Positions 46,234 through 54,709 of a stretch of DNA of 64,000 nucleotides are shown piece by piece (positions within the stretch are counted from its first letter, which is position 1; the number at the start of each line of letters is the position of its first letter). A program made the position numbers and the translations under genes. The stretch comes from Candidimonas sp. SYP-B2681 (lineage in GTDB: Bacteria > Pseudomonadota > Gammaproteobacteria > Burkholderiales > Burkholderiaceae_B): the NCBI RefSeq assembly GCF_003971065.1, contig NZ_RYDV01000001.1, forward strand, positions 434,001 through 498,000. The letters are read 5' to 3'. The notes under the pieces are model-generated. The model was not told where the DNA came from. It saw nothing but the letters and a program-made list of their open reading frames with translations, and ran no database searches.

Positions 46234-47220
46234 CTATTCGGCCCTAATGTTAGCCGCTTTCACGGTATCGCCCCATAGTGTGTAATCTTCGATCAAGAAT
46301 GATGCGAAGTCCTTGCTGTTTCGAACGTTTATCTCGAGGCCACCAACCGTCAATGCCTTTATGACCTTGTCTGTCTTTACTGCCTGGGCAACGGCATTGG
46401 ACAATGTATCGAGTACCTTTTGCGGCGTGCCGGCGGGCGCCAGAATGCCGATCCATGGCGCGGCGATAACATTTACGCCTTGTTCAGTGAGGGTAGGGAC
46501 GTCGGGTGCGCCGCCAAATCGCTTCGGCGCCGCTAAGCCCAGCAACTTCACCTTTCCGGCATCTGCGTTCGGCTTAGCGAGGCTTAGTGGTACGAACAAT
46601 GCATCGACCTGTCCGCCCATGATCGCCGTCATGGCTGGCGCCGCTCCGGTGAACGGCACATGTAATACGTCCAAGGCCTGGCCGACATTCAACATTTCCA
46701 TGGCCACATGGCTGGAGCTTCCTACGCCCCACGATGCATATGTCAGCTTGCCCGGGCTTTTCTTGGCCAACGCTATATATTCTTTGACCGTGCTTACACC
46801 GAGTTTAGGACTCACGATCAGCGCGTAAGGAAGATAGCCCACTTGGGCCACCGCCACGAAGTCTTTACGTGCGTCGTACGAAATTTTCGGATACACGTGC
46901 GGATTGATGGTATGAGTATCGGCCGCCGTCATCACCAACGTGTAGCCATCAGGTGCCGCACGAGCCACCAGATCGGAACCGATCATGCCGCTAGCCCCTG
47001 GTCGATTATCCACAATAACTGTGGTCTTTAAAACGTTGCCCAGGCCCGCGGCCACGGCGCGACTTAGAACGTCCGTGCCGCCACCTGCGTTGTAGGGAAC
47101 CACAATTTTGATTGGGTGATCAGGGTATACCGCCTGTGCGGTATGGCTGCCCAGCAGCAGGGCAGTACCGGCCGCCGCCGCAATCGACGTCATGGCTTTT
47201 TGCAGAAAAGTGTATTTCAC
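46234..47220 (-). CDS. Bug-type (TTT) substrate-binding protein
   Basis: 328 residues. Signal peptide KAMTSIAAAAGTALLLGS with cleavage near QA; then YPDHPIKIVVPYNAGGGTDVL, the Bug signature, with RPGASGMIGSDLVARAAPDG, KLTYASWGVGSSSHVAMEM and HVPFTGAAPAMTAIMGGQVD. Bug proteins bind carboxylates in the periplasm for TctAB-type transporters. No TctA/TctB genes are in the window, as is common for the many orphan Bug genes of Alcaligenaceae. Promoter features lie about 85-110 bases upstream. IclR follows, so ligand and effector may be related. Confidence 0.93.
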   Translation of the reverse strand: MKYTFLQKAMTSIAAAAGTALLLGSHTAQAVYPDHPIKIVVPYNAGGGTDVLSRAVAAGLGNVLKTTVIVDNRPGASGMIGSDLVARAAPDGYTLVMTAADTHTINPHVYPKISYDARKDFVAVAQVGYLPYALIVSPKLGVSTVKEYIALAKKSPGKLTYASWGVGSSSHVAMEMLNVGQALDVLHVPFTGAAPAMTAIMGGQVDALFVPLSLAKPNADAGKVKLLGLAAPKRFGGAPDVPTLTEQGVNVIAAPWIGILAPAGTPQKVLDTLSNAVAQAVKTDKVIKALTVGGLEINVRNSKDFASFLIEDYTLWGDTVKAANIRAE

Positions 47221-47300
47221 AGGATGTCTCCTAATTTGGTTTACTTATTTCTATGCCCTGGATTTTTGCGCATCTTCGTCTCGGGGGTGTTCCGATTTGC

Positions 47301-47330
47301 GAATACTATTCTTTTTTAGGAATAAGTCAA
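47301..47330 (-). promoter_or_regulatory. Promoter of the Bug-IclR-RidA unit with palindrome over the -10
   Basis: On the minus strand, TTGACT (47330-47325) and TAGTAT (47308-47303) are separated by 16 bases. The palindrome GAATACTATTC (47301-47311) overlaps the -10 box and could be the IclR operator. The remainder of the 339 bases between the Bug gene and the next plus-strand gene shows no other gene. Confidence 0.5.
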
Positions 47331-47559
47331 GAAGCCTTGCAGATATCAGAGGGGTAGCGGTACTCCTGCGTTAGCCCGGCGTAAGGAAAAAGGTTGGGCT
47401 ACTTATCGAGCACATTCAGGAAGGCGTCAATCATCATTCCGTCCGCCATACGCGCTGACTTCCTCCCGATGACTCCTAAAAAGCGAATCCCGCAGTGCTG
47501 GCTCTTTACGCCCACATAGATAAAATAAAGCTGTGAACGAATCCCAATGTGGAGGCGAT

Positions 47560-48186
47560 ATGACGATCCTTGAAACGATCCAGGCTCACTCGACCGCGAT
47601 GCGTTTGCCGTTGTACGCAGTGACGCTCAGTGCGGTTCCGAAAACCGATACACCGCTCATATTGATGCTGCATTGGCATGGCTTTGCACGGGAGTCCACG
47701 CTCAAGCTGCAAGATATTGACTTGCCGAAGCGGCCAGTTGCCGGCTCAGCTCTGCAAATCGACACTGACTGGAAATCCATCGAGAATCTGGATGAAGCGA
47801 TGTTGGAAGCCGCATGGCGGCTGGGCGCCTGGGATCTGGAGCGCGTCAATTGCCGTCCGTGGTGGCGCTTGAGTGCGCCACTTCAGGAAACCGTGGATTG
47901 CCATTCCGCATTTGGTGATTACTTGGGCGCTGCGGCTCGTTACATACTGGTCCAGGCTCCCGACCAAGCCGTCTTGCTGGAGTTAGCCGCGTCGAGAGGC
48001 TACGTACGATGGATGTTTCGTCCCCGGTCGGCCGGCATCTGGCAGCAAGTGCCGGCGGACGATAAAACGTTGGGCCAAAACGGGGAGCGAGATTCATCAT
48101 GCCCTGTGGCACCAATACCTTATGATCGGGACCGCGCAGGTCGGGACGTGTATCGCCTTGGCCGTAGCAGCGGGCTCTCGATATAG
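47560..48186 (+). CDS. Conserved hypothetical protein
   Basis: 208 residues from ATG 47560 (site GGAGG); a GTG at 47533 is in frame. I do not recognise the family. Composition is that of a soluble protein with many Trp and Leu: LPLYAVTLSAVPKTDTPLI, LHWHGFARESTLKLQ, LDEAMLEAAWRLGAWDLERV, ELAASRGYVRWMFRPRSAGI and a Pro/Arg-rich end. No signal peptide, membrane segment or nucleotide motif is seen. The gene stands alone between the Bug promoter and the groES region. Shift of frame near the C-terminus was considered and not supported. Confidence 0.6.
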   Translation: MTILETIQAHSTAMRLPLYAVTLSAVPKTDTPLILMLHWHGFARESTLKLQDIDLPKRPVAGSALQIDTDWKSIENLDEAMLEAAWRLGAWDLERVNCRPWWRLSAPLQETVDCHSAFGDYLGAAARYILVQAPDQAVLLELAASRGYVRWMFRPRSAGIWQQVPADDKTLGQNGERDSSCPVAPIPYDRDRAGRDVYRLGRSSGLSI

Positions 48187-48210
48187 ATACAATTTGTTCC
48201 AATTTTGCAG

Positions 48211-48240
48211 CTTGAAATTTTCACAGCGGCCAGCATTTTT
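48211..48240 (+). promoter_or_regulatory. Possible heat-shock (sigma-32) promoter before groES
   Basis: A perfect sigma-32 -35 heptamer CTTGAAA is at 48211-48217, and a weak -10 region resembling CCCCAT follows about 14 bases later (CCAGCATT). No CIRCE element (TTAGCACTC repeat) is present. It lies about 125 bases before the groES ATG. Confidence 0.4.
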
Positions 48241-48342
48241 TACGCGCGACATCAGTTGCCATGCCCGCCATACACCTCCGTCTGATGGTCGGGATTATTT
48301 TCTAATTTTTTTTTTTGATAATCTGCCTCAAGGAGATTGATC

Positions 48343-48660
48343 ATGGAGCCTCGTCCGCTTCGCGACCGGATTATCGTCAAGCGAACCGAACAGCAGCGCA
48401 AGACGACATTCGGCATCGTAATTCCTGATTCCGTTATGGAGAAGCACGAACAAGGTGAAGTCCTGGCCGTAGGCGAGGGCAAGCGCTCGCAAGATGGCAC
48501 CATTATTCCTCTTCAATTGAAAGTGGGCGACTACGTATTGTTCGGCAAGTATGCCGGCCAGAGCATCAACATCGATGGCGAGGAAGTTCTTGTACTGCGC
48601 GAAGGCGAGGTCTTAGCGGTAATCGAGGCCAGCGATCAGGCCTTCAAACGCGCCGCGTGA
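48343..48660 (+). CDS. groES: GroES-like co-chaperonin (orphan paralogue)
   Basis: 105 residues, the co-chaperonin fold: [20 protein letters not shown], then [19 protein letters not shown], the roof loop and [20 protein letters not shown], ending [13 protein letters not shown]. The mobile-loop segment ([11 protein letters not shown]) differs from the usual GIVLPDSA, and the C-terminus is extended by about 9 residues, so it is a divergent second copy rather than the main groES. ATG 48343 has an AAGGAGA site. The expected groEL partner after it is reduced to an N-terminal stub. Confidence 0.9.
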   Translation: MEPRPLRDRIIVKRTEQQRKTTFGIVIPDSVMEKHEQGEVLAVGEGKRSQDGTIIPLQLKVGDYVLFGKYAGQSINIDGEEVLVLREGEVLAVIEASDQAFKRAA

Positions 48661-48691
48661 GCCATTTTCCCAACCGTTCAGTAGAACGAAG

Positions 48692-48823
48692 ATGAGCGAA
48701 AAAGAAGTGCTATTTAATGACAGAGCCCGCAATCGCATCATCAAGGACGTAAATGTATTGGCCGATGCCGTGAAGGTGACGATCGGGCCCAAAGGCCGTA
48801 CTAGTGTGGTGGTGGCGGTCTAA
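48692..48823 (+). pseudogene. groEL: groEL N-terminal fragment
   Basis: Codons from ATG 48692 encode 43 residues ending at TAA 48821, matching the GroEL start with [20 protein letters not shown] and TIGPKGR. The rest of the gene is gone; after VVVAV the frame stops. It is 31 bases after groES, so the pair was once a groESL operon. The deletion point is within about 45 codons of the start. Confidence 0.85.
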
Positions 48824-49004
48824 TTCACCAAAGCCTCTTGAAATTCGGCGCGTTGTACTTATATAGGTGGTAAGTAGACGGTAGAGCAAAAGGCTATCGA
48901 TCATATATTGATTGGACTCCGGTTGTGGCCAAGGATCCGGCTTTTCAGTCTCGCGTCAAACGCATTGCGGTGAATAAATGAGACCCCACCAGGGCAACCA
49001 GCAG
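48824..49004 (+). other. Unassigned stretch after the groEL stub
   Basis: A frame ending at TGA 48979-48981 reads DWTPVVAKDPAFQSRVKRIA and looks coding, but it has no start and no family match that I can give. It may be the 3' end of a gene whose front was lost in the deletion that removed groEL. Confidence 0.35.
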
Positions 49005-49031
49005 GAGGCGCACATTGCGCCTCTTTTTTTT
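49005..49031 (+). terminator. Rho-independent terminator before the DsbA gene
   Basis: GAGGCGC (49005-49011) pairs with GCGCCTC (49017-49023) around ACATT, followed by eight T. It closes the transcription unit of groES and its stub. Confidence 0.85.
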
Positions 49032-49101
49032 GTCTTCAGGCGAGCACCAGCCAAAAGACGGCGATAATATAGGTCCACCTTTTACATACCGGATTCATGC
49101 C

Positions 49102-49752
49102 ATGACCGCTCGAATCAAAATCGATTTTGTCTCTGATGTGTCCTGTCCCTGGTGCGCCGTCGGCCTTTATTCGCTGGAGCGTGCCCTGGCCCGCCTTGAT
49201 GGCGAGGTCCAGGCCGAGATTCATTTTCAGCCTTTCGAGCTGAATCCGGATATGGCGCCCGAAGGACAGGATACGGTCGAACGCCTTTCGCGCAAATACG
49301 GAATGACGCCGGAACAAGTGCGGCGCAATGGCGAGGCCATCACAGCGCGCGGCCACGAGGTCGGCTTCACGTTCAATATGGACAAGCGTACGCGCACGTA
49401 CAACACCTTTGACGCACATCGACTCTTGCATTGGGCGGGCCTGGAAGGGCATCAGCTTGAACTTAAACGCGCGCTGCTGAAGGCCTATTTCACCGACGGA
49501 GAGAATGTCGGCGCACACGATGTGCTCGTCCGGCTGTGCGGCGAGTCGGGTTTAGACGCTCGACGCGCCCAGGAAATCCTGGATGCCGACGACTATGCCG
49601 CTGATGTTCGAGAGCGCGAGCGTTTTTATACAGAACATGGAATCGATTCTGTACCGTCCATTATTTTGAACGATCGACACCTTATCCAGGGCGGACAAGG
49701 ACCCGACACGTTCGAGCAAGCGTTGCGTCAGGTCGCCACTAGTATGGTTTAA
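49102..49752 (+). CDS. DsbA-family oxidoreductase, FrnE type
   Basis: 216 residues. The thioredoxin-like active site is VSCPWCAVG near the N-terminus with no signal peptide, so it is cytoplasmic; the alpha-helical insert contains RLSRKYGMTPEQVRRNGEAI and the cis-Pro loop is SVPSIILNDRHL. FrnE proteins act on protein or small-molecule thiols, including glutathione conjugates, and are linked to polyketide and stress chemistry. ATG 49102 is chosen; the frame from 49015 overlaps the terminator. It stands alone, with the L-serine dehydratase convergent. Confidence 0.9.
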   Translation: MTARIKIDFVSDVSCPWCAVGLYSLERALARLDGEVQAEIHFQPFELNPDMAPEGQDTVERLSRKYGMTPEQVRRNGEAITARGHEVGFTFNMDKRTRTYNTFDAHRLLHWAGLEGHQLELKRALLKAYFTDGENVGAHDVLVRLCGESGLDARRAQEILDADDYAADVRERERFYTEHGIDSVPSIILNDRHLIQGGQGPDTFEQALRQVATSMV

Positions 49753-49829
49753 GCTCACGTCCGCTTTACGAGTTCGCTGCGACCGTTAAGCCTGCATCGC
49801 GGACGGCCGCCTTATTGCTGGTGGCCATA

Positions 49830-51191
49830 TCAACACAGTTTGATATTGACGGCCAGTCCGCCCCTTGCCGTTTCCTTGTACTTTGTTTTCATATCGGCAC
49901 CGGTTTCCCACATGGTCTTGATCACGGCATCCAGCGATATATGATGCTCGCCTACGGTGTGCAACGCAAGACGTGCCGCATTAACAGCCTTGGAGCTTGC
50001 CATCGCATTACGCTCGATACATGGAATCTGAACCAGGCCGCCCACCGGGTCGCAGGTCAAGCCCAAATGGTGCTCCATCCCGATTTCGGCGGCATTCTCT
50101 ATTTGATCGGGGGTCCCGCCGATTATGGCGCACAGGCCACCGGCCGCCATCGAGCATGCAACGCCGACTTCTCCTTGGCAGCCGACCTCGGCCCCGGATA
50201 TCGACGCATTTGTCTTGTACAGCGTGCCTATCGCCGCGGCAGTCAGAAGGAACTCTCGAACGCCCTGTATAGACGCGCCTTTGATAAAGTGCATGTAGTA
50301 GTGGAGCACAGATGGGATGATTCCCGCCGCCCCATTGGTGGGCGCGGTAACGACTTGCCCGCCAGCGGCATTTTCTTCACTGACAGCCAGGGCATAAACG
50401 TTCAACCAGTCCATGGCGGATAGAAGATCCGTTTCGCCATTCATGTTTTTAAGCAGCGTTTCACGCATGCCTTTGGCTCGCCGCCGTACCTTGAAGGGCC
50501 CAGGAAGCATATCGGTCGCCTCAAACCCGCGGCGCACGCAATCCTGCATGACCTCCCAAAGGCGATCCAGGCGGGCATGGATTTCAGCTTCAGGGTATCT
50601 CGCTTTTTCATTCTCCATCATGAGTTGGGCGATGGTGATGCGATTATTCTTGCAGAGTGTCAGCAATTCGGCTGCGGTATTGAACGGGAAAGGAACACTA
50701 AGCGGAACCTCGGGTACCAGCGGCTGTTCGCCGCGGATGACGGCTCCGCCTCCGATCGAAAAAAAACGGCGCTCCAGCAGCATATCCCCCGACGCTGCGA
50801 AGGCTTGAAAAGTGAGCCCGTTGGGATGCTGTGGCAGAGACTTTACCTTGTAGACAATATCCGTCTTGATGTCGAACGGGATGGTGATGGCGCCCATAAT
50901 CGAAAGCCGGCCATTCTCTTGCGCATCGGCCACGATGGATATGATCTGAGACGGGAGCACCGACTCAGGCGATTGGCCGCTTAATCCTAGTATGACTCCT
51001 TTGCCAGTTCCATGACCTTTTCCCGTGGCTCCCAAAGAGCCATGCAGCGTAACGCAGATGCGGGAAATGGGATCCCTAAAGTCGGACTCCATGAGCTCTT
51101 GGGCGAACCACATCGCGGCGCGCATGGGGCCAACCGTATGGGAACTCGACGGCCCGATACCAATGTGGAAAAGCTCAAAAACACTGACCAT
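49830..51191 (-). CDS. sdaA: L-serine ammonia-lyase (single chain)
   Basis: 453 residues, a type 2 [4Fe-4S] L-serine dehydratase that deaminates serine to pyruvate. The N-terminal beta domain begins [20 protein letters not shown]; the alpha domain contains [18 protein letters not shown], the substrate loop [20 protein letters not shown] with two cluster cysteines, and [16 protein letters not shown] with further cysteines. Start ATG 51191. The 175 bases upstream contain no recognised glycine riboswitch. It is transcribed to the left, separate from the sugar-acid genes. Confidence 0.95.
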   Translation of the reverse strand: MVSVFELFHIGIGPSSSHTVGPMRAAMWFAQELMESDFRDPISRICVTLHGSLGATGKGHGTGKGVILGLSGQSPESVLPSQIISIVADAQENGRLSIMGAITIPFDIKTDIVYKVKSLPQHPNGLTFQAFAASGDMLLERRFFSIGGGAVIRGEQPLVPEVPLSVPFPFNTAAELLTLCKNNRITIAQLMMENEKARYPEAEIHARLDRLWEVMQDCVRRGFEATDMLPGPFKVRRRAKGMRETLLKNMNGETDLLSAMDWLNVYALAVSEENAAGGQVVTAPTNGAAGIIPSVLHYYMHFIKGASIQGVREFLLTAAAIGTLYKTNASISGAEVGCQGEVGVACSMAAGGLCAIIGGTPDQIENAAEIGMEHHLGLTCDPVGGLVQIPCIERNAMASSKAVNAARLALHTVGEHHISLDAVIKTMWETGADMKTKYKETARGGLAVNIKLC

Positions 51192-51366
51192 GGGCGTTCT
51201 CAGTTAACGGGCAAAAGGCAAATCTCTAAAAAGGCCGATAGGCGGCCAAGTGGAATATTGTACGCAATCAATCTCGAAGGCTATCGTTAAAATGGGTGAT
51301 GGGCCGTACTGCAGTGACTGGATTAACGAGTGGGAAGTATCGTGCCGAACTCCTACTATACAGATG

Positions 51367-52158
51367 TCAATCTGAACGCATCTGCCCGATGGTGTTTAGC
51401 CATGCCAGACCTTCGACGGTTCCTTTGGCGGGCCGATATTCGCAGCCTACCCATCCCTGATACCCAAGCTCATCCAGCAGTCCAAACAAGTATGCGTAAT
51501 TTACTTCGCCTGTGTCGGGCTCATGGCGCTCCGGCACTCCGGCGATCTGGACGTGGCCGATGTGGTCTCGATATTCCTTGAAGGTCGTCGCGAGGTCGCC
51601 TTCCATGATCTGAGCATGGTAGAAGTCCATTTGCACCTTCAAATTCGGCGCGCCGACAAGCTTTCTAATGTCATGCGCGTCGGATTGTCTGCTCAGTAGG
51701 TAGCCGGGCATGTCGCGGGAGTTGATTGGCTCAATTAATACCGTTATGCCGTAAGGCGCACAACGAGCGGCCGCATAGTTCAGATTTGCTATATACCGGG
51801 AGCGATATTCGCCGCTACTTGCATCCGGTGGAACCAAACCGGCCATGACATGAAGGTGGCGTGTGCCAAGCGTTTGTGCATAAGCGATAGCGGTGTCCAC
51901 GCCGCGCCGAAACTCGTCGTCGCGGTCAGGCAAAGAGGCGATACCGCGCTCGCCCTTGGCCCAGTCACCGGGCGGCATATTGAACAGCACGTTAGTGACG
52001 TTGCTGGCTTTCAATCGTGCAGCGATGTCCTCGGCCTTGTAGTCGAATGGAAACAAGAACTCTACCGCTGGAAAGCCAGCGGCAGCCGCCGCATCGATTC
52101 GATCCAGAAACGGTAGCTCATTGAACATCATGCTAATGTTGGCGGCGTATTTTGGCAT
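51367..52158 (-). CDS. Hydroxypyruvate isomerase family protein (Hyi/OtnI)
   Basis: 263 residues of the xylose-isomerase-like TIM barrel. AANISMMFNELPFLDRIDAA begins the family pattern, and VEFLFPFDYKAEDIAARL, VLIEPINSRDMPGYLLSRQS (metal Glu), LKVQMDFYHAQIMEGD and HVQIAGVPERHEPDTGE follow. In tetronate pathways OtnI interconverts 2-oxo- and 3-oxo-tetronates; Hyi turns hydroxypyruvate into tartronate semialdehyde. The kinase and PdxA2 genes upstream on the same strand favour the first role. ATG 52158 follows the kinase gene stop by 115 bases. Confidence 0.88.
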   Translation of the reverse strand: MPKYAANISMMFNELPFLDRIDAAAAAGFPAVEFLFPFDYKAEDIAARLKASNVTNVLFNMPPGDWAKGERGIASLPDRDDEFRRGVDTAIAYAQTLGTRHLHVMAGLVPPDASSGEYRSRYIANLNYAAARCAPYGITVLIEPINSRDMPGYLLSRQSDAHDIRKLVGAPNLKVQMDFYHAQIMEGDLATTFKEYRDHIGHVQIAGVPERHEPDTGEVNYAYLFGLLDELGYQGWVGCEYRPAKGTVEGLAWLNTIGQMRSD

Positions 52159-52273
52159 GGTTTTACGGAAAATTATTTAAGTCGCCCCAATCGACGACCT
52201 GTTTCTCGGAAAGAACACGGAAGTGGGCATTACCATTCCCGTGCGCAAGTGGGCTACCGACAGTGCGATTCGC

Positions 52274-53563
52274 TCAAGGCGCTGAATCCCAGGCTTTAGT
52301 AAAAAAATCCACACTACCGAAGTTGCCCGATTTAAGCGCAAGGGCAACCGACGGCTTATTGAGGCTAACCGTCCAGGGAACCCCCGGATCAATTTGCCGA
52401 TGAATCTGTAAACGGTCGATATTGAGTGCCGTCACCACCGCCCCTGAAGTTTCTCCGCCGGCAACGATTAATTGACGCACACCTAGCTCTATCAAGCGTC
52501 CAGCGATAGCAGCCAGCGCTGTTTCGACAACGGCGCCGGCGCGTTCGGCCCCTAATACAGACTGAATCTGCTTGACTTTATCGACCGCTGCCGTTGCATA
52601 GATGACGACTGGACCACTTTCAAGACGCGGCGCTACCCAAGCCATCACCTCATTAACCACGCTTTCCAGGGCAGTATCGCTCGACGCAAGAACGAGAGGA
52701 TCCAGGGCGAATCCCGGGATGCCCCTGGAAAGAAGGTCGTTGAGCTGTGCTTGCGATGCCTGCGAGCAACTGCCTGACAGAATAGCGCGTAAACCCGAAG
52801 TAGCCGGCGTCGGATCCACAGCCGGATTCATCGGGGAAAGGCTGCCTTGGCCGATAAAATTTTGCGGGATACCGATGGCGAGTCCGGAGCCCGCCGTAAC
52901 CATCGGTAAATCAGAACAGGCCGCCCCTATTTGGATCAGATCAGCGTTGCAGATGGCGTCGACAATGGCCGTCTTCACCCCTTGGCCTCGCAGCCGCCGG
53001 ATTTCGCGGCGAATAGCCTCGGTACCGGCGGCGACTATTGAGTGTTCTATCAAGCCGACAAGGCCTCGAGTCTGCGCTTGCAAAACGCGGACAAGATTGG
53101 AATCCGTCATGGGGGTCAACGGATGATCCCTCATGCCGCTCTCAGCCAGTAACGCGTTTCCGACGAACAAATGCCCTTTATATACCGTGCGCTGATTTTC
53201 CGGAAACGCAGGGCACGCGATGGTGAAGTCGGTGCCGATGGTCTCCATCAGGGCATCGGTAACCGGGCCGATGTTGCCTTCGGCTGTGGAGTCGAAAGTG
53301 GAACAGTACTTGAAATACATCTGCCGGCAGCCGGCAGCTTGCAGCCACTTCAGCGAGGCTTTCGAATCATCGATCGCCTGCTGCACCGGGGCCGTGCGCG
53401 TTTTAAGGGCGATGACAATCGCGTCGGCGTCCAGGCCGGCTGAGAGCGGAGATGTTGGCACGCCGATGATCTGGATCGTGCGCATTCCCGCTTGCTGAAG
53501 CATCCCTGCCAAGTCTGTTGCACCCGTGAAATCGTCGGCGATGCATCCAAGTAAAGCAGCCAT
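52274..53563 (-). CDS. Four-carbon acid sugar kinase (DUF1537 family)
   Basis: 429 residues. The DUF1537 N-terminal domain starts with LGCIADDFTGATDLAGML, with FKYCSTFDSTAEGNIGPVTD and ACPAFPENQRTVYKGHLFVG; the C-terminal nucleotide-binding domain has GVRQLIVAGGETSGAVV and the SGAVVTALNI segment. Members are OtnK (3-oxo-tetronate), DtnK (D-threonate) and others. It begins 3 bases after the PdxA2 stop, so the two are translated together; this pair is the D-threonate degradation arrangement described by Zhang and co-workers. The exact substrate is not proven. Confidence 0.9.
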   Translation of the reverse strand: MAALLGCIADDFTGATDLAGMLQQAGMRTIQIIGVPTSPLSAGLDADAIVIALKTRTAPVQQAIDDSKASLKWLQAAGCRQMYFKYCSTFDSTAEGNIGPVTDALMETIGTDFTIACPAFPENQRTVYKGHLFVGNALLAESGMRDHPLTPMTDSNLVRVLQAQTRGLVGLIEHSIVAAGTEAIRREIRRLRGQGVKTAIVDAICNADLIQIGAACSDLPMVTAGSGLAIGIPQNFIGQGSLSPMNPAVDPTPATSGLRAILSGSCSQASQAQLNDLLSRGIPGFALDPLVLASSDTALESVVNEVMAWVAPRLESGPVVIYATAAVDKVKQIQSVLGAERAGAVVETALAAIAGRLIELGVRQLIVAGGETSGAVVTALNIDRLQIHRQIDPGVPWTVSLNKPSVALALKSGNFGSVDFFTKAWDSAP

Positions 53564-53566
53564 GAT

Positions 53567-54583
53567 TTAACCTCGCGATGCGCGCGCGGACGCGCCCATT
53601 TTTGCGGCCATAAGCAAGGCGTTTTTCATTGCGCCCGACATGGCGATGCCTTTCTCGACAATATCGTAAGCCGTTCCGTGTGCCGGTGTCGTGATGGGCA
53701 TGGGCAGCCCGTAATGCACCGTAATGCCCTCGCCAAAGCTCATCAGCTTCATCGCTATCTGGCCTTGATCGTGGTACATGGTCAACACGCCGTCATAGCC
53801 GCCGCCATTGGCTTTGTTAATGGCTCGGACAAAGGTGGTATCGGCAGGGAAGGGCCCATCAGCCGGGAAGCCACGCGATACAGCCAATTTGACACCGGGT
53901 TCAATAACTTCAATCTCGTCGCGACCGAATGCACCACCATCACCGTTGTGCGGATTCAAGCCGCACACGGCGACGCGCGGTTGGTCAACGCCAGACGCTT
54001 TAAGCCCTTGCCACAACATTTCTACGCCGCTTGCGATAAGCTCGGGCGTCAGGAGACTGCTGACGTCTTTATGAGGAACATGCGAGGTCACACGGGAGGT
54101 CCAGAGCTTATCGTTCACGTTGAACTCGACACACTTTCCGGTGTAGTTAAGCACTTCACGGAAGTAGTGCATTTCGTCTGGGTGGTTCATGCCACCGGCG
54201 CGCAGCCCCGCTTTATTAAGAGGTGCGACACACATCGCATCGGCGATATTGTTGCCGCACATTTTCAGGCCAAAGGCCAGGCCATCGAGCATGAAGCGAC
54301 CGCTTTTTTGCGTCACTTCGCCGAGTTCGAACTGGTCGGCCGCCACGTGCTGCCAATTCATCAGAAACGGGGCATGGTCGCCAGCTGGAATATCGGCCGG
54401 AGCATCCAGCACCTCGGTGTGGATGCCCGCTGTGCGCATGCCGGCTTCGAGTACAGGCCGGCTTCCGATAATCAGTAAATTTGCCGCGTTACGCACGTCT
54501 GCATCGTTCAGAACTTTAGCGACGATTTCGGGGCCGATTCCGGCAGGGTCGCCGGTGAAAAGTGCAATGGTAGGTTTGTTCAT
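53567..54583 (-). CDS. pdxA2: PdxA2-type 4-phospho-tetronate dehydrogenase
   Basis: 338 residues of the PdxA family. LFTGDPAGIGPEIVAKVLND is the start, then LDGLAFGLKMCGNNIADAMC, the metal-binding PHNGDGGAFGRDE with a conserved His, YHDQGQIAMKLMSFGEG with metal His and Asp, and FG-DH-like ITTPAHGTAYDI. PdxA2 oxidises and decarboxylates 4-phospho-D-threonate or -erythronate to dihydroxyacetone phosphate. The adjacent DUF1537 kinase supports this over vitamin B6 synthesis. It is the first gene of its unit, with the divergent Bug gene 127 bases away. Confidence 0.88.
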   Translation of the reverse strand: MNKPTIALFTGDPAGIGPEIVAKVLNDADVRNAANLLIIGSRPVLEAGMRTAGIHTEVLDAPADIPAGDHAPFLMNWQHVAADQFELGEVTQKSGRFMLDGLAFGLKMCGNNIADAMCVAPLNKAGLRAGGMNHPDEMHYFREVLNYTGKCVEFNVNDKLWTSRVTSHVPHKDVSSLLTPELIASGVEMLWQGLKASGVDQPRVAVCGLNPHNGDGGAFGRDEIEVIEPGVKLAVSRGFPADGPFPADTTFVRAINKANGGGYDGVLTMYHDQGQIAMKLMSFGEGITVHYGLPMPITTPAHGTAYDIVEKGIAMSGAMKNALLMAAKMGASARASRG

Positions 54584-54644
54584 TTGTCTACTCCGTGATA
54601 ATTCGGGGTTTCAATCCCGCTAGAAGAATGTTAAGTTTATAGGT

Positions 54645-54656
54645 ATTGTCGACAAT
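54645..54656. promoter_or_regulatory. Perfect palindrome between divergent sugar-acid operons
   Basis: ATTGTCGACAAT at 54645-54656 is a perfect 12-bp palindrome, close to the TTGT-N2-ACAA operators of FCD-type GntR regulators. It lies in the 126-base space between pdxA2 and the Bug gene, and the GntR regulator encoded at 57521 is the likely binder. Confidence 0.55.
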
Positions 54657-54709
54657 CGGCAATACAGCTTAATAATAAGTTTTATTCGCTTAAAGGGAAG
54701 GGAGGCAAA

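Noticed and set aside
48302-48316. Long T-run before groES
   Set aside because: It lacks a preceding stable stem, so it is not called a terminator.
47560-48340. Possible frameshift near the end of the hypothetical gene
   Set aside because: Another frame gives a hydrophobic stretch, but the assigned frame ends in a plausible conserved-looking tail, so no shift is claimed.
51192-51366. Glycine-type riboswitch before sdaA
   Set aside because: No paired aptamer pattern could be recognised in this short leader.
52160-52273. Small coding-like frame between the Hyi and kinase genes
   Set aside because: It can be read in both strands for about 30 residues, but there is no start, ribosome site or family; probably spacer.
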